The notes: a model not told the origin generated them from the letters alone. 37,679 bases of DNA from an uncultured Succinatimonas sp. (GCA_900552905.1 USBR01000006.1:1-37679); one strand, 5' to 3'; counted from the stretch's first letter, positions 17,453 to 29,687 are shown. Made by a program: numbers and translations.

Positions 17453-18811
17453 ATGGTTAGCTTCTATACTCCTCCGAAAAAAAAGACCACTGGCATTAAA
17501 GCCTTTGAAATTACGGCTCAAAGCCTCGATCTTTTAGGACGCGGTGTGGCCTCCTCTGAGGGTATTACCTATTTCTGTGATGGCCTCTTACCACAGGAAA
17601 AAGCTCGAGTTGTGCCGCTTAATGTTAAAGGTAAGGTCGGTACTTGCAAGATCACCAAGCTCCTTGCAAGCTCAGATAAGCGTGTAGCTGCGGACTGTGA
17701 GCTCTTACAAAGATGCGGTGGTTGCCCGCTTGCCCATATCGATAAGTCTTTAGCTTTAGAGAGCAAGATTGAAGGTTTAAAGCGTTTATTTTACAAAAGC
17801 TTAGGTATTAAGTTAGAAGATCCTGCTTTAGTGATCCCCTCTGAGGCCACGCATTATCGTCGCGCCTGCCGTTTAGCGGTAAGAGCCGATCATGGCAAGC
17901 TTGCCTTAGGTTTCCGTGAGGAGAAATCCCATACCTTAGTGCCAGTTGCAAGTTGTCAGGTTTTAACGTCGCGCATCAATGATCTTTTAGTGCCTTTACG
18001 CGATCTTTTAGATACTCTTTCCTGTAAGCATCAGATAGGTCATGTGGAATTTTTAGATAGCGATGGCGCTTTAGGGGTGCTCTTGCGCTTAACTAAGCTC
18101 CTTCCTGCTAATGATGAGGCCCGTTTAGTTGAATTTGCAATTGCCCATAAGCTCGTCTTATCCGTCTGCGAGCCCCATAAGCCCTTTATTTCCATGCAGA
18201 AAGATGAAGTGGTGCTCAAAGAACGTTTAATCTCTGGTAAAGATGAGGATTTATTTGTGCTCTCGCAGGGCCTTAAGATCTATTGCAGTACCTCATCCTT
18301 TGTGCAGGTAAATCGTGAGGTCAATGCTAAATTAGGTGAGTTTATTTTAGATACTCTAAAGCCTGATGCCTCAAAGCGCATCTTAGATCTCTTCTGCGGT
18401 TTAGGTAATTTTACCTTACCTATAGCCTCACGTGGCGCTACTGTTTATGGTGTAGATGTAGTGCGCGATATGATTGCGCGTGCTAATGACAATGCTAAAG
18501 CTCAGGGTTTTGATAAGGCGCGTTTTGCCGCCGCTAATTTAGAGGAGCCCTTTGAGACTCAGACCTTTGCGCAGGGTAATTTTGATGCCGCCGTTTTAGA
18601 TCCAGGCCGTCAGGGCGCTCCGCGGGCGCTGAAGTTTTTAGTCCACAAAAAGGTCCCTTTAATTGTCATGATTTCGTGCAACCCACAAGCTTGTGCACGA
18701 GATTGTGTAGAATTAGTTAACAAGGGTTATACAATAACCTCATGGGGCGTTATGGATATGTTCCCAAGAACCCGCCATATTGAGAGTATTTTGGTGTTTT
18801 CTCGAAGCTAA
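17453..18811 (+). CDS. rlmD: 23S rRNA (uracil-1939-C5)-methyltransferase RlmD
   Basis: A SAM-dependent methyltransferase that makes m5U1939 in 23S rRNA (formerly RumA). It has 452 residues. An N-terminal TRAM domain spans about 15-72. The iron-sulfur ligands are Cys82, Cys88, Cys91 and Cys168, with the spacing of the E. coli enzyme. The SAM site has L-D-L-F-C-G-L-G-N-F-T-L-P. The nucleophile is Cys409 in M-I-S-C-N-P, with the expected base Glu444 in R-H-I-E-S. It abuts recO with no gap and precedes relA, as in the E. coli rlmD-relA pair. Confidence 0.96.
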   Translation: MVSFYTPPKKKTTGIKAFEITAQSLDLLGRGVASSEGITYFCDGLLPQEKARVVPLNVKGKVGTCKITKLLASSDKRVAADCELLQRCGGCPLAHIDKSLALESKIEGLKRLFYKSLGIKLEDPALVIPSEATHYRRACRLAVRADHGKLALGFREEKSHTLVPVASCQVLTSRINDLLVPLRDLLDTLSCKHQIGHVEFLDSDGALGVLLRLTKLLPANDEARLVEFAIAHKLVLSVCEPHKPFISMQKDEVVLKERLISGKDEDLFVLSQGLKIYCSTSSFVQVNREVNAKLGEFILDTLKPDASKRILDLFCGLGNFTLPIASRGATVYGVDVVRDMIARANDNAKAQGFDKARFAAANLEEPFETQTFAQGNFDAAVLDPGRQGAPRALKFLVHKKVPLIVMISCNPQACARDCVELVNKGYTITSWGVMDMFPRTRHIESILVFSRS

Positions 18812-18834
18812 AGTCCATTTAAAGGAGGCTTTTG

Positions 18835-21090
18835 ATGGTTGCAATTCGTCAAACTCATGAAGCTTCATTTGATTTTGCCAAATGGAGCGAGGAGCTTAAT
18901 TTACCCGAGGCCAAGCGCATCGAACTTTTAGGTGCCCATGACTTCGTCGTCAAACATATCAGTGACAAGGATAAGCGCGAGTCCTCTGAGCATATCGATG
19001 CCGTTGTCGCTTCCTTTACCCGTATGTCCACTGAAATTGTGGCGATTTTGCTGACCTTAAATATGGACTTACCCTCACTGATGGTCGCGGTTTTATATCC
19101 AGCTTATGAAAATGCTTATATCACCACGCAAGATGTTGAGGCTAAATATGGTCAAAACCTCGCTAAGCTTCTTTTAAATGTTAAAGACATGGAAGCTATT
19201 CGCTCCTTGCAGACTTTGACTTCCGATAAAGCCTCCGAAGAGCAGGTCGATCGTATTCGCCGTATGCTTTTAGCTATGGTTGAAGACGTACGGGCGGTGG
19301 TAATCAAACTTGCAGAGCGTATTGCCTATATTCGTGCCGCTAAGGATGCCGATGAGGAGACGCGAGTTCTCATTGCCAAAGAGGTAGCTAATGTCTATGC
19401 GCCCTTAGCTAACCGCCTCGGCATAGGTCAGCTTAAATGGGAATTAGAGGATCTAGCCTTTAGATTCTTGCATCCTGATATCTATAAGGAAATTGCTCAT
19501 GAGCTAGATGAGCGCCGTGTTGATCGCGAGAAATATATTGAAAACTTTGTCGGTGAATTGCGGGAGCTTTTAGCTAAAGAGGGCATTAAGGCTGAGGTCT
19601 ATGGCCGTCCTAAACATATCTACAGTATCTACCGCAAAATGCAGCGCAAACATCTGCAATTTTCAGAATTGTATGATGTGCGTGCCGTACGTATTTTAGT
19701 CGAGCGTATTCAAGATTGTTATGCCGCCTTAGGTGTGGTCCATACGAGATGGCATCACATACCTAAAGAGTTTGACGATTATGTAGCTAATCCTAAGGCT
19801 AATGGTTATCAGTCTATCCATACTGTAGTTTATGGTGATGGCGGTAAGGTGGTGGAAATTCAGATCCGCACTGAGGATATGCACAATAGCGCTGAATTAG
19901 GTGTAGCAGCTCACTGGAAGTATAAGGAAGGTTCAGGACAGAGTAGCGGTGTTGAACAGCGTATCAATTGGCTGCGTAAGCTTTTGACCTGGCGCGACGA
20001 TATGGTCGAGTCAGGAGCGCTTTTAGATGAGTTTAGAACACAGGTATTTGAAGATCGCATCTATGTCTTTACTCCGCGCGGCGAGGTTATCGATTTGCCT
20101 ACCGGCTCTACGCCTTTAGACTTTGCCTATCATGTTCATACCATGGTCGGACATCGCTGTATCGGCGCTAAGGTCGATGGCCGTATTGTGCCCTATACCT
20201 ATAAGCTTAAGACCGGTCAGCAAGTTGAAATCATTACGCAAAAAAATCCTAATCCGTCTCGCGATTGGCTCAATGCTGATAACGGCTTTTTAAAGACCTC
20301 CAAAGCCCGCGCTAAGGTGCAATCTTATTTTAGAAAGCTTGATTATGAGAAAAATCAGCAGGCCGGTGAAGAGATTATCGATCGTGAGGTGCTAAAGCAT
20401 GGCCTTAGCCTCAATAAAGATCAGACTGTCTCTGTCCTTAAGGATAAGCTCTCGCGCTTTAATGTAAAGTCAGTTCCCGATCTGCAAGCGGCTGTCGGTG
20501 CCGGTGATATCAGTATCAATTCTGTCATTTCTGTTTTAGATGAAGTGGCTATTAAAGAAAAGCGGGAGGAGGAGCAGGCGGATTTAAGCAAGATCATCTC
20601 CAATCGCTCCGCCTCTGAGATCATGCAGGCTAAGGGCCGCAAGCAAAGTCAGGTAGTGGTCAATGGTGTGGGCAATTTGATGACGCATATTGCCAAATGC
20701 TGCCAACCTATTCCTGGAGATGAAATCTTAGGCTTTATTACCCAAGGCCGCGGTATTTCTATTCACAGATGTGATTGTGAACAGCTAAAGAAACTTGCTG
20801 AGCAAAGTCCAGAGCGTCTTGTCGATGCGACCTGGGGTGAAAACTCCGATGGTGGTTATACTGTGACTATCCGCGTCACCGGTCAAGATTATCCGGGACT
20901 TTTGCGCGATGTCACTACCATTATCGCCAATGAAAAGATGAATGTCTTAGGTGTGCGCTCGCATGTAGATCGCTCTATCGATGTTTCTATCATCGATATC
21001 GATCTCTTAGTTTTAAGTATTCCGGTCCTGACACGTACTTTAACGAAGCTCAATGAGTTACCTAAGGTAATTTCTGCTAAGCGTCGCTAA
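18835..21090 (+). CDS. relA: GTP pyrophosphokinase RelA
   Basis: A ribosome-associated (p)ppGpp synthetase of the stringent response. From the chosen start it has 751 residues. The N-terminal hydrolase-like domain is degenerate: where hydrolases carry an HD pair it reads L-Y-P-A-Y-E-N (87-93), so it is probably synthetase-only. The synthetase domain has Y-G-R-P-K-H-I-Y-S-I-Y-R-K-M and E-F-D-D-Y-V-A-N-P-K-A-N-G-Y-Q-S-I. TGS (V-Y-V-F-T-P-R-G), a C-C-Q-P-I-P-G-D zinc-finger region and a C-terminal ACT domain follow. AAGGAGG (18822-18828) is 6 nt from the ATG at 18835. The frame also has a TTG three bases earlier, which is too close to that site. Confidence 0.97.
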   Translation: MVAIRQTHEASFDFAKWSEELNLPEAKRIELLGAHDFVVKHISDKDKRESSEHIDAVVASFTRMSTEIVAILLTLNMDLPSLMVAVLYPAYENAYITTQDVEAKYGQNLAKLLLNVKDMEAIRSLQTLTSDKASEEQVDRIRRMLLAMVEDVRAVVIKLAERIAYIRAAKDADEETRVLIAKEVANVYAPLANRLGIGQLKWELEDLAFRFLHPDIYKEIAHELDERRVDREKYIENFVGELRELLAKEGIKAEVYGRPKHIYSIYRKMQRKHLQFSELYDVRAVRILVERIQDCYAALGVVHTRWHHIPKEFDDYVANPKANGYQSIHTVVYGDGGKVVEIQIRTEDMHNSAELGVAAHWKYKEGSGQSSGVEQRINWLRKLLTWRDDMVESGALLDEFRTQVFEDRIYVFTPRGEVIDLPTGSTPLDFAYHVHTMVGHRCIGAKVDGRIVPYTYKLKTGQQVEIITQKNPNPSRDWLNADNGFLKTSKARAKVQSYFRKLDYEKNQQAGEEIIDREVLKHGLSLNKDQTVSVLKDKLSRFNVKSVPDLQAAVGAGDISINSVISVLDEVAIKEKREEEQADLSKIISNRSASEIMQAKGRKQSQVVVNGVGNLMTHIAKCCQPIPGDEILGFITQGRGISIHRCDCEQLKKLAEQSPERLVDATWGENSDGGYTVTIRVTGQDYPGLLRDVTTIIANEKMNVLGVRSHVDRSIDVSIIDIDLLVLSIPVLTRTLTKLNELPKVISAKRR

Positions 21091-21120
21091 ATATAGGATT
21101 GAATAAGAAGCGCTTGCTTA

Positions 21121-21129
21121 TGTTATAAT
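21121..21129 (+). promoter_or_regulatory. Extended -10 promoter of pyrG
   Basis: TGTTATAAT has a perfect TATAAT at 21124-21129 with a TGn extension. The best -35 candidate, TTGAAT (21099-21104), is 19 nt away, so the extension probably carries it. It lies in the 72-bp relA-pyrG gap, about 33 nt before the start codon. Confidence 0.65.
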
Positions 21130-21159
21130 CTACGGTTAAGTTCAAATTATGTGGAGTAA

Positions 21160-22806
<1,647 letters not shown>

Positions 22807-22812
22807 TTCCTG

Positions 22813-23106
22813 ATGAAGTTAGTGGGCCTCATCCTCTTGGTCGTAGCTGGATATCTTGTTTATGATATCTACTACGGCCGTAATGGCATAGTGCAATACG
22901 AAAACACTACTCAGGCTTTAAAGGTCGCGATGCAGCGTTCAGAAAAGCTGACGCGTATCAATGAAGCCATTAAGGATGAAATTGCCGATCTACAGCAAGG
23001 CAATCTGGCAGTAGAAGAGCAGGCCCGCTCTGATTTAGGTATGATTAAACCTCAAGAAACCTTCTATCGGGTAATCGATAATAATCATAACGATACCCGC
23101 CATTAG
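22813..23106 (+). CDS. ftsB: Cell division protein FtsB
   Basis: A 97-residue bitopic division protein that joins FtsL and FtsQ at the septum. One N-terminal membrane span (about 3-22, L-V-G-L-I-L-L-V-V-A-G-Y-L-V-Y-D) is followed by a short periplasmic coiled coil (about 30-70) and the family's L-G-M-I-K-P-Q-E-T-F-Y-R-V motif. The position between pyrG and ispD supports the call. No strong ribosome site is visible; the closest is AGGG at the end of pyrG, so coupling to pyrG is likely. Confidence 0.93.
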   Translation: MKLVGLILLVVAGYLVYDIYYGRNGIVQYENTTQALKVAMQRSEKLTRINEAIKDEIADLQQGNLAVEEQARSDLGMIKPQETFYRVIDNNHNDTRH

Positions 23107-23122
23107 CTTTGGTAATATCAAT

Positions 23123-23824
23123 ATGCTCAATGACGTTTTAGTCGATGTGGTTGTCCCCGCCGCAGGTGTAGGCAGCCGCATGGGAGCGGATAAACCCAAA
23201 CAGTATCTTCTTTTAGACGACAAAACCACTATTATCGAGGCTACGCTTAGGGCCTTAGCTCAATGTAAAGCCGTAGGTCGTCTGATTGTCGCTATTAGTC
23301 CTGAGGATCACTACTTCTCCTCTTTAAAGTTGCAAGATCTCCCTAAGGTTACCACCGTATTAGGTGGTAAAGAGCGCTGTGATACTGTTTATTTAGCCCT
23401 CCAACACGTAAATTCACCTTATGTCATGGTCCATGACGCCGCCCGCCCCTTTGTTAGAGCCGCGGATTTAGATAAGCTTATCGCCTTATGTAAGCGTGAG
23501 GCTTTAGGCGGTATTTTAGCAAGTCCGGTTGCCGATACTATTAAGCTTGCTTATGATGGCAGTATTGAAAAAACTGTCGATAGAAAGCATCTCTATCGCG
23601 CCTTTACCCCGCAGTTATTTAAAACTGAGCTTTTAAAAAAAGCTTTAGATTTTTGTCAAGAACGTGGCATGGTGGTAACAGATGAAGCCTCAGCTGTTGA
23701 GGCTTTAGGCTTAAAACCTGAGCTTGTCATGTCCAGTTCTGAGAACTTTAAGATCACAACTCCCGCCGATTTAGTCTTAGCGCGGGCTTTATATCAATAT
23801 CGTAAGGAAAATTCATGCGCATAG
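23123..23824 (+). CDS. ispD: 2-C-methyl-D-erythritol 4-phosphate cytidylyltransferase
   Basis: The third enzyme of the MEP isoprenoid pathway, joining CTP and MEP. It has 233 residues. The nucleotide loop is [26 protein letters not shown] and T-D-E-A-S-A-V-E are the other family blocks. It overlaps ispF by 10 nt. The Shine-Dalgarno signal is weak. Confidence 0.96.
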   Translation: MLNDVLVDVVVPAAGVGSRMGADKPKQYLLLDDKTTIIEATLRALAQCKAVGRLIVAISPEDHYFSSLKLQDLPKVTTVLGGKERCDTVYLALQHVNSPYVMVHDAARPFVRAADLDKLIALCKREALGGILASPVADTIKLAYDGSIEKTVDRKHLYRAFTPQLFKTELLKKALDFCQERGMVVTDEASAVEALGLKPELVMSSSENFKITTPADLVLARALYQYRKENSCA

Positions 23825-24288
23825 GTTATGGTTTTGATGTCCACCGTTTTGGTGGCGAGGGTCCCTGTGTTTTAGGTGGTGTTAAGGTTCCTTATGAACA
23901 AGGGCTATTAGCCCATTCAGATGGTGATGTGGTTTTACATGCTCTAAGCGATGCGCTCTTAGGCGCTTTAGCCTTAGGCGATATCGGCCACTTCTATCCT
24001 GATAATGATGCTAAATACTTAAATATCGATTCACGCCTTCTCTTGCGCGATGTCTATGCTAAGGTTTTAGAGCGCGGTTATGTTTTAGCTAATTGCGATA
24101 TCACCATCATGGCGCAGGCTCCAAAAATGGCTCCGCATGAGCTTAAAATGCGTGAGAATATTGCCGAGGATTTACAGGTAGAGCTCGATGCGGTGAGCGT
24201 TAAAGCTACCACTACCGAAAAACTCGGCTTTACCGGCCGCGGTGAGGGTATTGCCGTCAGTGCCGTGGTTTTGTTAATTAAAAAGTAA
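23815..24288 (+). CDS. ispF: 2-C-methyl-D-erythritol 2,4-cyclodiphosphate synthase
   Basis: The fifth step of the MEP pathway, forming the cyclodiphosphate with release of CMP. It has 157 residues. Metal ligands are in G-Y-G-F-D-V-H-R-F (Asp8, His10) and a conserved [10 protein letters not shown] follows. The C-terminus has [22 protein letters not shown] inside the ispD end serves its start. The ispD-ispF overlap is a common arrangement. Confidence 0.97.
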   Translation: MRIGYGFDVHRFGGEGPCVLGGVKVPYEQGLLAHSDGDVVLHALSDALLGALALGDIGHFYPDNDAKYLNIDSRLLLRDVYAKVLERGYVLANCDITIMAQAPKMAPHELKMRENIAEDLQVELDAVSVKATTTEKLGFTGRGEGIAVSAVVLLIKK

Positions 24289-24291
24289 ATT

Positions 24292-24915
24292 ATGCATATT
24301 TTTTCCTATATCTATGAGCTTTGTATCAAGCTTGCAAAGCATCCGAAGGCCGCTTGGTTTTTATGTATCAATAGCTTCATTGAATCCATCTTTTGGCCTA
24401 TTCCACCGGATGTGATGCTGTGTCCGATGTGCTTAGCTGCGCCTAAAAGAGCTTTTGTCTATGCCACTATGACCGTCTTAACCTCGGTTTTCGGTGCTTT
24501 CTTTGGCTATTATTTAGGTTATTTTATCTACGATCCGTGGATTTCAAATCTCATAGATTGGCTACATTACCGTGATTCTATGGAAGTAGTCCGCGCGTGG
24601 TTTACGAATGAATACGGTATTTTAATGGTCTTTATCGGCGCTTTTACGCCTATACCCTATAAGGTCATCGCCATTACCGCAGGTCTTATGGCCGCTGAGA
24701 GTGTTTTAAATACCGGCTCGGCCGGCATGCTCGGTATTGTGTACTTTTTAATTGTCTCGCTGATAGGTCGCGGTCTGCGTTTTTATCTAGAAGCCACTTT
24801 GATTTATTTTGGTGGTGAAAAGATGGAGCACACAATTGCTAAGTATGTCGATCGTATTGGCTGGGCTTGTGTTATTCTGATCCTTATCTATGTAGCATAT
24901 AAGGTAATTTTATAA
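24292..24915 (+). CDS. yqaA: YqaA family (DedA/VTT-like) membrane protein
   Basis: A 207-residue polytopic membrane protein resembling the YqaA branch of the DedA/VTT (SNARE-associated) group. Family-like features are the re-entrant segment E-S-I-F-W-P-I-P-P-D-V (about 31-41), a G-x-F-x-G-Y-Y-L-G-Y block, and I-G-A-F-T-P-I-P-Y-K-V-I (about 116-127), with Pro and charged residues inside hydrophobic stretches. DedA relatives are linked to lipid scrambling and membrane potential; the substrate here is unknown. It sits between ispF and nlpD, where E. coli has truD, surE and pcm. Confidence 0.8.
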   Translation: MHIFSYIYELCIKLAKHPKAAWFLCINSFIESIFWPIPPDVMLCPMCLAAPKRAFVYATMTVLTSVFGAFFGYYLGYFIYDPWISNLIDWLHYRDSMEVVRAWFTNEYGILMVFIGAFTPIPYKVIAITAGLMAAESVLNTGSAGMLGIVYFLIVSLIGRGLRFYLEATLIYFGGEKMEHTIAKYVDRIGWACVILILIYVAYKVIL

Positions 24916-24925
24916 GGATTATACT

Positions 24926-25984
24926 GTGAAAAAGCTTTATACCCTGATTTTTGTATTGTCTTTAGCAGGTTGTCAAAGTAATGATTACTATTCACCGCAG
25001 GTAGTAGATGCTACAAGCGGCAGTGGTAGCGCTTATTACGGAGGCAGTACTTACAAAGCCCCAGTGACACAAACTCAGGCTTTAGAGCAAAGTTCACAGT
25101 CCTATGCTAGCACTCCTGTAAGTACTAGTACCTCAGGGGATTACTATACTGTAGTCAGAGGCGATACTCTTTATTCTATCGCCTTCCGTTATGGTAAGGA
25201 CTATAAGAGTTTAGCTAGCCTCAATGGTATCGTCGAGCCTTACAATATTGAAGTTGGTCAGCGCATCAATCTCAAAGGCGCCTCCGATAGAGGAGCGGTG
25301 ACAACTTCGCCTGAGAGTGTAAGCAAAAGTGTTACTCAAAGTTCAATCTATACCGTGCAAAAGGGTGACAGTGCCCGCTCAATTGCGCGTAATCATAATA
25401 TGAGCTTAGAGGACTTGGTCTCACAAAATAATTTGCAAAAGCCCTACAATATCTATGTAGGTCAAAAACTCCGGGTGAATGGCCAGGCTACATATACGGC
25501 AACTACTGCTTCAAATCAAGCACAAGTTCCGGTAGCCGGTAATAATAGTGCCAAAAATCAACAGCCAACTAAAGCTACCACTACCGTAGTTTCAGGTCGT
25601 ACCCGTACGGTAGCCGGTATTAGTTGGATGTGGCCTACTAAGGGTAAGGTGGTGAAGCGCTATTCTTCAGCTGAGCATGGCAATAATGGTATTGATATTG
25701 CAGGTAGTCGCGGACAGCAAATTTATGCCGCAGCCGCAGGACAAGTGGTTTATGCCGGCAATGCCTTACGCGGTTATGGCAATTTAATCATTATCAATCA
25801 CGAGAATGAATATCTCTCCGCTTATGCTCATAATGAGAGTCTGTTAGTTAAGGAAGGACAGACGGTTAAGCGTGGTCAGGTGATAGCGAAGATGGGTAAT
25901 ACCGATGCTTCAAGCGTCAAACTCCATTTTGAAATTAGAAATAAGGGCGATTCTGTAAATCCGGAAAATTATTTGCCTAAATAA
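24926..25984 (+). CDS. nlpD: Amidase activator lipoprotein NlpD with two LysM domains
   Basis: An outer-membrane lipoprotein that activates the septal amidase AmiC. It has 352 residues. The start is GTG, with AAGGA upstream. The lipobox is L-A-G-C with Cys16, followed by Gln. Two LysM domains occupy about 73-116 and 141-184, separated by Ser/Thr-rich linkers; E. coli NlpD has one. The C-terminal LytM/M23 domain (about 228-352) is degenerate. The first zinc position reads N-N-G-I-D instead of H-x-G-x-D, and the last motif reads K-L-H-F-E, not H-x-H, so it should be an activator without peptidase activity. rpoS follows after 29 nt, the conserved pair. Confidence 0.93.
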   Translation: MKKLYTLIFVLSLAGCQSNDYYSPQVVDATSGSGSAYYGGSTYKAPVTQTQALEQSSQSYASTPVSTSTSGDYYTVVRGDTLYSIAFRYGKDYKSLASLNGIVEPYNIEVGQRINLKGASDRGAVTTSPESVSKSVTQSSIYTVQKGDSARSIARNHNMSLEDLVSQNNLQKPYNIYVGQKLRVNGQATYTATTASNQAQVPVAGNNSAKNQQPTKATTTVVSGRTRTVAGISWMWPTKGKVVKRYSSAEHGNNGIDIAGSRGQQIYAAAAGQVVYAGNALRGYGNLIIINHENEYLSAYAHNESLLVKEGQTVKRGQVIAKMGNTDASSVKLHFEIRNKGDSVNPENYLPK

Positions 25985-26013
25985 AAATAAACATAGACAA
26001 ACTAAGGAAACTC

Positions 26014-26961
26014 ATGGTTAAAGATGATGAGATGAAAATGCAGTCGTCACTGACAAGTGACGCTACAGTGGTTAGTGGTGGCGAGGAGAAAAAAAATAAC
26101 GATAGGGTAAAGGGCGAGGGTGGCGACTTGCTCTCTAGTTATTTTAATTCAATCCGCAGTTATCCGCTGTTGTCATCTGAACAGGAGACAAAGGTCGGAC
26201 GACTAGCTAAATTAGGTGATAAAAAAGCCATCGATATGATGATTACCTCCAATTTACGTTTGGTGGTAAAGATCGCTAAGGATTATCGTTCGCGGGGTCT
26301 GCCGATGCTCGATCTTATCGAAGAGGGCAATTTAGGTCTCATCCATGCGGTGAAGAAATTCGATCCTGATCGTGGCTTTAGATTCTCAACCTATGCTACT
26401 TGGTGGATCCGCCAGAGTATTGAGCAATCGATCATGTCACAATCTCGCCTTGTGCGCTTGCCTGTACATGTGATTAAAGAGATCAATACCTTATTGCGCT
26501 TAAGACGACAGCTTCAGGATAATAATGGCACTAAGCCTGTAAGTATCAGCGATTTGTCTAAAGCCTCAGGTAAAGATCCTGAGCATGTGCGCAATCTTTT
26601 AGCCTTGCTTGATACCACTATGCCGGTGGATATGAGTGTGCGTGGCAATGATGACGATAAGGAAGTGTCACTTTTAGACATTATCCCTGACAATAAGATC
26701 CCATCTCCAGCTGCTCATGTTGACCGTCATGAATTAGTCAATATTGTGCGCAAATGGTTTTCAGAGCTTCCGGATAAGCAAAAGATGGTAGTGCTCTCGC
26801 GTTTTGGTCTTAATGATGCGGAAATTCTCACCTTAGAGGATGTCGGGGCGCAGATAAACCTCACCCGCGAGCGCGTGCGTCAGATTCAAAATGAGGTCTT
26901 GCGCAGCTTAAGACGTTTATTTGAAAACTACGGCTTTGACAAGACCATGATCGACGATTAG
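26014..26961 (+). CDS. rpoS: RNA polymerase sigma factor RpoS
   Basis: The stationary-phase and general-stress sigma factor. It has 315 residues. Region 2 contains [20 protein letters not shown] and [16 protein letters not shown]; region 4 contains [19 protein letters not shown]. The acidic and polar N-terminal 35 residues look unstructured. Position behind nlpD and before mutS supports RpoS over other group 2 sigma factors. AAGGA lies ahead of the ATG. In E. coli the main rpoS promoter is inside nlpD; none could be confirmed here. The stop overlaps that of mutS by 4 nt. Confidence 0.92.
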   Translation: MVKDDEMKMQSSLTSDATVVSGGEEKKNNDRVKGEGGDLLSSYFNSIRSYPLLSSEQETKVGRLAKLGDKKAIDMMITSNLRLVVKIAKDYRSRGLPMLDLIEEGNLGLIHAVKKFDPDRGFRFSTYATWWIRQSIEQSIMSQSRLVRLPVHVIKEINTLLRLRRQLQDNNGTKPVSISDLSKASGKDPEHVRNLLALLDTTMPVDMSVRGNDDDKEVSLLDIIPDNKIPSPAAHVDRHELVNIVRKWFSELPDKQKMVVLSRFGLNDAEILTLEDVGAQINLTRERVRQIQNEVLRSLRRLFENYGFDKTMIDD

Positions 26962-29528
26962 TTAAGTAAGCCTTTAAGCTCATTGAGCTTAATGAGAGCT
27001 TGCAGAGGTGAGAGTTCCTCAATTTTTAATTGATTAAGCTTATCCTCTAAAGTCTTAAGGCGCTGATAATCAGAAGGCTCAGATACTATAAGCTGAGCCT
27101 TTGTCGTCTCGGTAGCAGAAGTTTTAGCTCTCTCTGCATTTAAGTTTTTCGCCAGATCTAAAGCGGCGGCATTGGTAACCTCATCAGGAATACCGGCAAG
27201 TTTGGCAACTTCCACTGCATAAGCATAATTCTGTGAGCCACTATCAGCTTTATATAAGAAAACAATTTCGCCATAGTTCTTTTGCGCTTTAAAGCAGATA
27301 TTGCGAATGTGCGGTAATTTATCGGCAAGTTTGGCAATCTGCGGATAATGGGTAGAGAAGAGAGCAAAGCACTTTATTTTTGAGCTGAGATAAGAGGCGA
27401 TAGCTGAGGCTAAGGCCGCACCTTCATAAGTGGAAGTACCACGGCCAATTTCATCCATGATAACTAGGCTCTTGCGGGTGGCATTATTGAGAATAGAGGC
27501 CGCTTCCTCCATCTCCACCATAAAGGTTGAACGTCCTGAGGAGAGATCGTCAGAGGCGCCAATACGGGTAAAGATGCGGTCGATATCGCCGATGAGCGCC
27601 TGTTGTGCCGGCACAAAGCAACCACAGCGGGCGAGAATGCAGATAAGCGCTGTCTGCCGCATAAAGGTTGATTTACCGCCCATATTAGGGCCTGTGATAA
27701 TGAGCATCTTATCTTGATTAAGCACGGTTGAATTAGGAATAAAGGGCTTATCTGACAGAGTCTCAATTACCGGATGCCGGCCTTCATGAATTTCAATAAT
27801 ACTCTCTGAGCTAAGTGTGGGTCTTACATAATCATGTAAAAGCGCAGTTTTAGCAAAACTCTCTAAGACATCTAAGAGGGCAATATTGAAAGAGAGGGCA
27901 CTGAGAAGAGGAATTTGTGCCTGTAAAGCCTTCAGGATTTCTTCAAATAAATCTTTTTCTAAAGCTAAAGCTTCTTCTTGGGCATGGAGAGTCTTACCTT
28001 CGAGCTCTTTAAGCTCAGGGGTGATATAACGCTCATTATTTTTGAGTGTTTGCCGGCGGATATAGCTTTCAGGAACTTTAGTAGCCTGTGAGCGCGGTAC
28101 TTCGATGAAATAGCCGTGAACTGAGTTAAAGCCTACCTTTAAAGTGGCAATACCAGTAATAGTTTTTTCTCGCTCTTCAATTTTCTCTAAGATTGTTCCA
28201 GATCCTTGCATGAGAGCGCGCAATTCATCTAAATGCGCATTAAAGCCTGCGGCAATGACATTGCCATCACGCAGAAAGGTTGAAGGTTCTTTAGCAATGG
28301 CCTTATGTAAGAGTTCTTTAATCTCAGTTAGTGGGTTAATCTTATGGGCATAATTCTCTAAATAATCATTATGGCTCTGAATTAAGAGAGTTTTAATGGC
28401 TGGAATTACTTCTAAAGCGTCACGCAAGGTGGAGAGATCTTTAGGGCGTGAGGAGCCTAAACCGATACGGGCGGTGATGCGTTCAATATCGCCGATGAGA
28501 GCTAGGTTTTCAGCTACATCTTCATTATTAAAATCAACTAAAGCCTCAACTAGATCTAAGCGCGCCTTGATCTGATTATTGTCGCGTAAAGGTGCGACTA
28601 ATATGGATTTTAATAAACGCTCACCCATAGGGGTAGTAGTGTGATCTAAAGCTTTAAGTAAACTTCCCTGCGCATTGCCACTAAGATTAGTTAAAAGCTC
28701 TAAATTGCGAATGGCTATAGCGTCGAGAAGCACATTTTGTGAGGCATCATCGCGGCTGATATTGCGAATATGCTGCAAAGGTACATTTTGGGTACTCTTT
28801 ACATAAGCTAAGAGGGCACCGGCGGCACAAATGCCTTCATCTAAATCTTCAATATCAAAGCCTATGAGGCTATCGGTACCAAATTGTTTACATAAAAGTC
28901 TATAAGAACTCTCTTTATCGAAATTCCAGCTAGGCAGAGCTTTTTTCGAGACAATTTTTGAAAATTCATTGAGTTCTTTAAATTGCTCGGGATAAACGAT
29001 TTCGCTTGGTGCAATCTTTTGTAAATAGATATTGAGATCTTTTAAAGTTGAGCACATGCCGGCTTTAAAGAGACCTGAGCCTAAGCTTAAATAGGCAAAG
29101 CCATAATAACGACGGCTTTTATAGACAGCGGCGACTAAATTGTCCTGATGCTCAGGAGCAATGCCCTCATCGGTGACTGTGCCTGGGGTAATGATGCGGC
29201 TGATTTCACGCGTCATCGGTCCTTTTTTATTTACATCACCTGATTGCTCACAGATAACTACCGACTCACCGAGTTTGATGAGGCGACTGATATAGCCATC
29301 GACAGCATGAAAGGGCACCCCGGCCATGGGTATAGGCTCGCCATTATTAGTGCCGCGACGGGTGAGGGTAAGATCTAAAAGGGAGGCGATTTTTTTGGCA
29401 TCGTCAAAAAACAGCTCATAGAAATCGCCTAAACGATAAAATACCAAGGTGTCAGGATATTTTTGTTTGATTTCAATATATTGCCGCATCATAGGTGTGG
29501 CATCTGCAATTGACGGTAATGACGACAT
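26958..29528 (-). CDS. mutS: DNA mismatch repair protein MutS
   Basis: A mismatch-recognition ATPase. It has 856 residues, close to the E. coli 853. The mismatch wedge is Phe36-x-Glu38 in G-D-F-Y-E-L-F. The Walker A motif is G-P-N-M-G-G-K-S (613-620, Lys619), Walker B is [12 protein letters not shown], and F-S-T-H-Y matches the usual later ATPase motif. It is convergent with rpoS and overlaps it by 4 nt, so the variable island seen between these genes in some enterics is absent. It is divergent from recA. Confidence 0.97.
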   Translation of the reverse strand: MSSLPSIADATPMMRQYIEIKQKYPDTLVFYRLGDFYELFFDDAKKIASLLDLTLTRRGTNNGEPIPMAGVPFHAVDGYISRLIKLGESVVICEQSGDVNKKGPMTREISRIITPGTVTDEGIAPEHQDNLVAAVYKSRRYYGFAYLSLGSGLFKAGMCSTLKDLNIYLQKIAPSEIVYPEQFKELNEFSKIVSKKALPSWNFDKESSYRLLCKQFGTDSLIGFDIEDLDEGICAAGALLAYVKSTQNVPLQHIRNISRDDASQNVLLDAIAIRNLELLTNLSGNAQGSLLKALDHTTTPMGERLLKSILVAPLRDNNQIKARLDLVEALVDFNNEDVAENLALIGDIERITARIGLGSSRPKDLSTLRDALEVIPAIKTLLIQSHNDYLENYAHKINPLTEIKELLHKAIAKEPSTFLRDGNVIAAGFNAHLDELRALMQGSGTILEKIEEREKTITGIATLKVGFNSVHGYFIEVPRSQATKVPESYIRRQTLKNNERYITPELKELEGKTLHAQEEALALEKDLFEEILKALQAQIPLLSALSFNIALLDVLESFAKTALLHDYVRPTLSSESIIEIHEGRHPVIETLSDKPFIPNSTVLNQDKMLIITGPNMGGKSTFMRQTALICILARCGCFVPAQQALIGDIDRIFTRIGASDDLSSGRSTFMVEMEEAASILNNATRKSLVIMDEIGRGTSTYEGAALASAIASYLSSKIKCFALFSTHYPQIAKLADKLPHIRNICFKAQKNYGEIVFLYKADSGSQNYAYAVEVAKLAGIPDEVTNAAALDLAKNLNAERAKTSATETTKAQLIVSEPSDYQRLKTLEDKLNQLKIEELSPLQALIKLNELKGLLN

Positions 29529-29601
29529 GATTTAATCTTCTAAAAAATTATGTTTATAAGCACAAAATGCGCTGACTTAAAAAAAGTAAAAATATTTAAA
29601 C

Positions 29602-29631
29602 ATTATAATGGAGTCGGCGATTTTATGTTAG
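29602..29631 (-). promoter_or_regulatory. Probable mutS promoter
   Basis: The palindrome CATTATAATG (29601-29610) gives TATAAT on both strands. On the minus strand CTAACA (29626-29631) lies 18 nt upstream and matches 4 of 6 bases of the -35 consensus. It would start about 65 nt before mutS. No -35 fits on the plus strand. Confidence 0.45.
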
Positions 29632-29687
29632 GCGTCAGCAGGCGCAGACTACGAACAAGCTGATTTTTATTCTTATATTTATTTATT

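Noticed and set aside
18835..21090. Bifunctional SpoT/Rel instead of RelA
   Set aside because: The hydrolase HD pair is missing in the N-terminal domain, and the sequence and rlmD neighbour match RelA.
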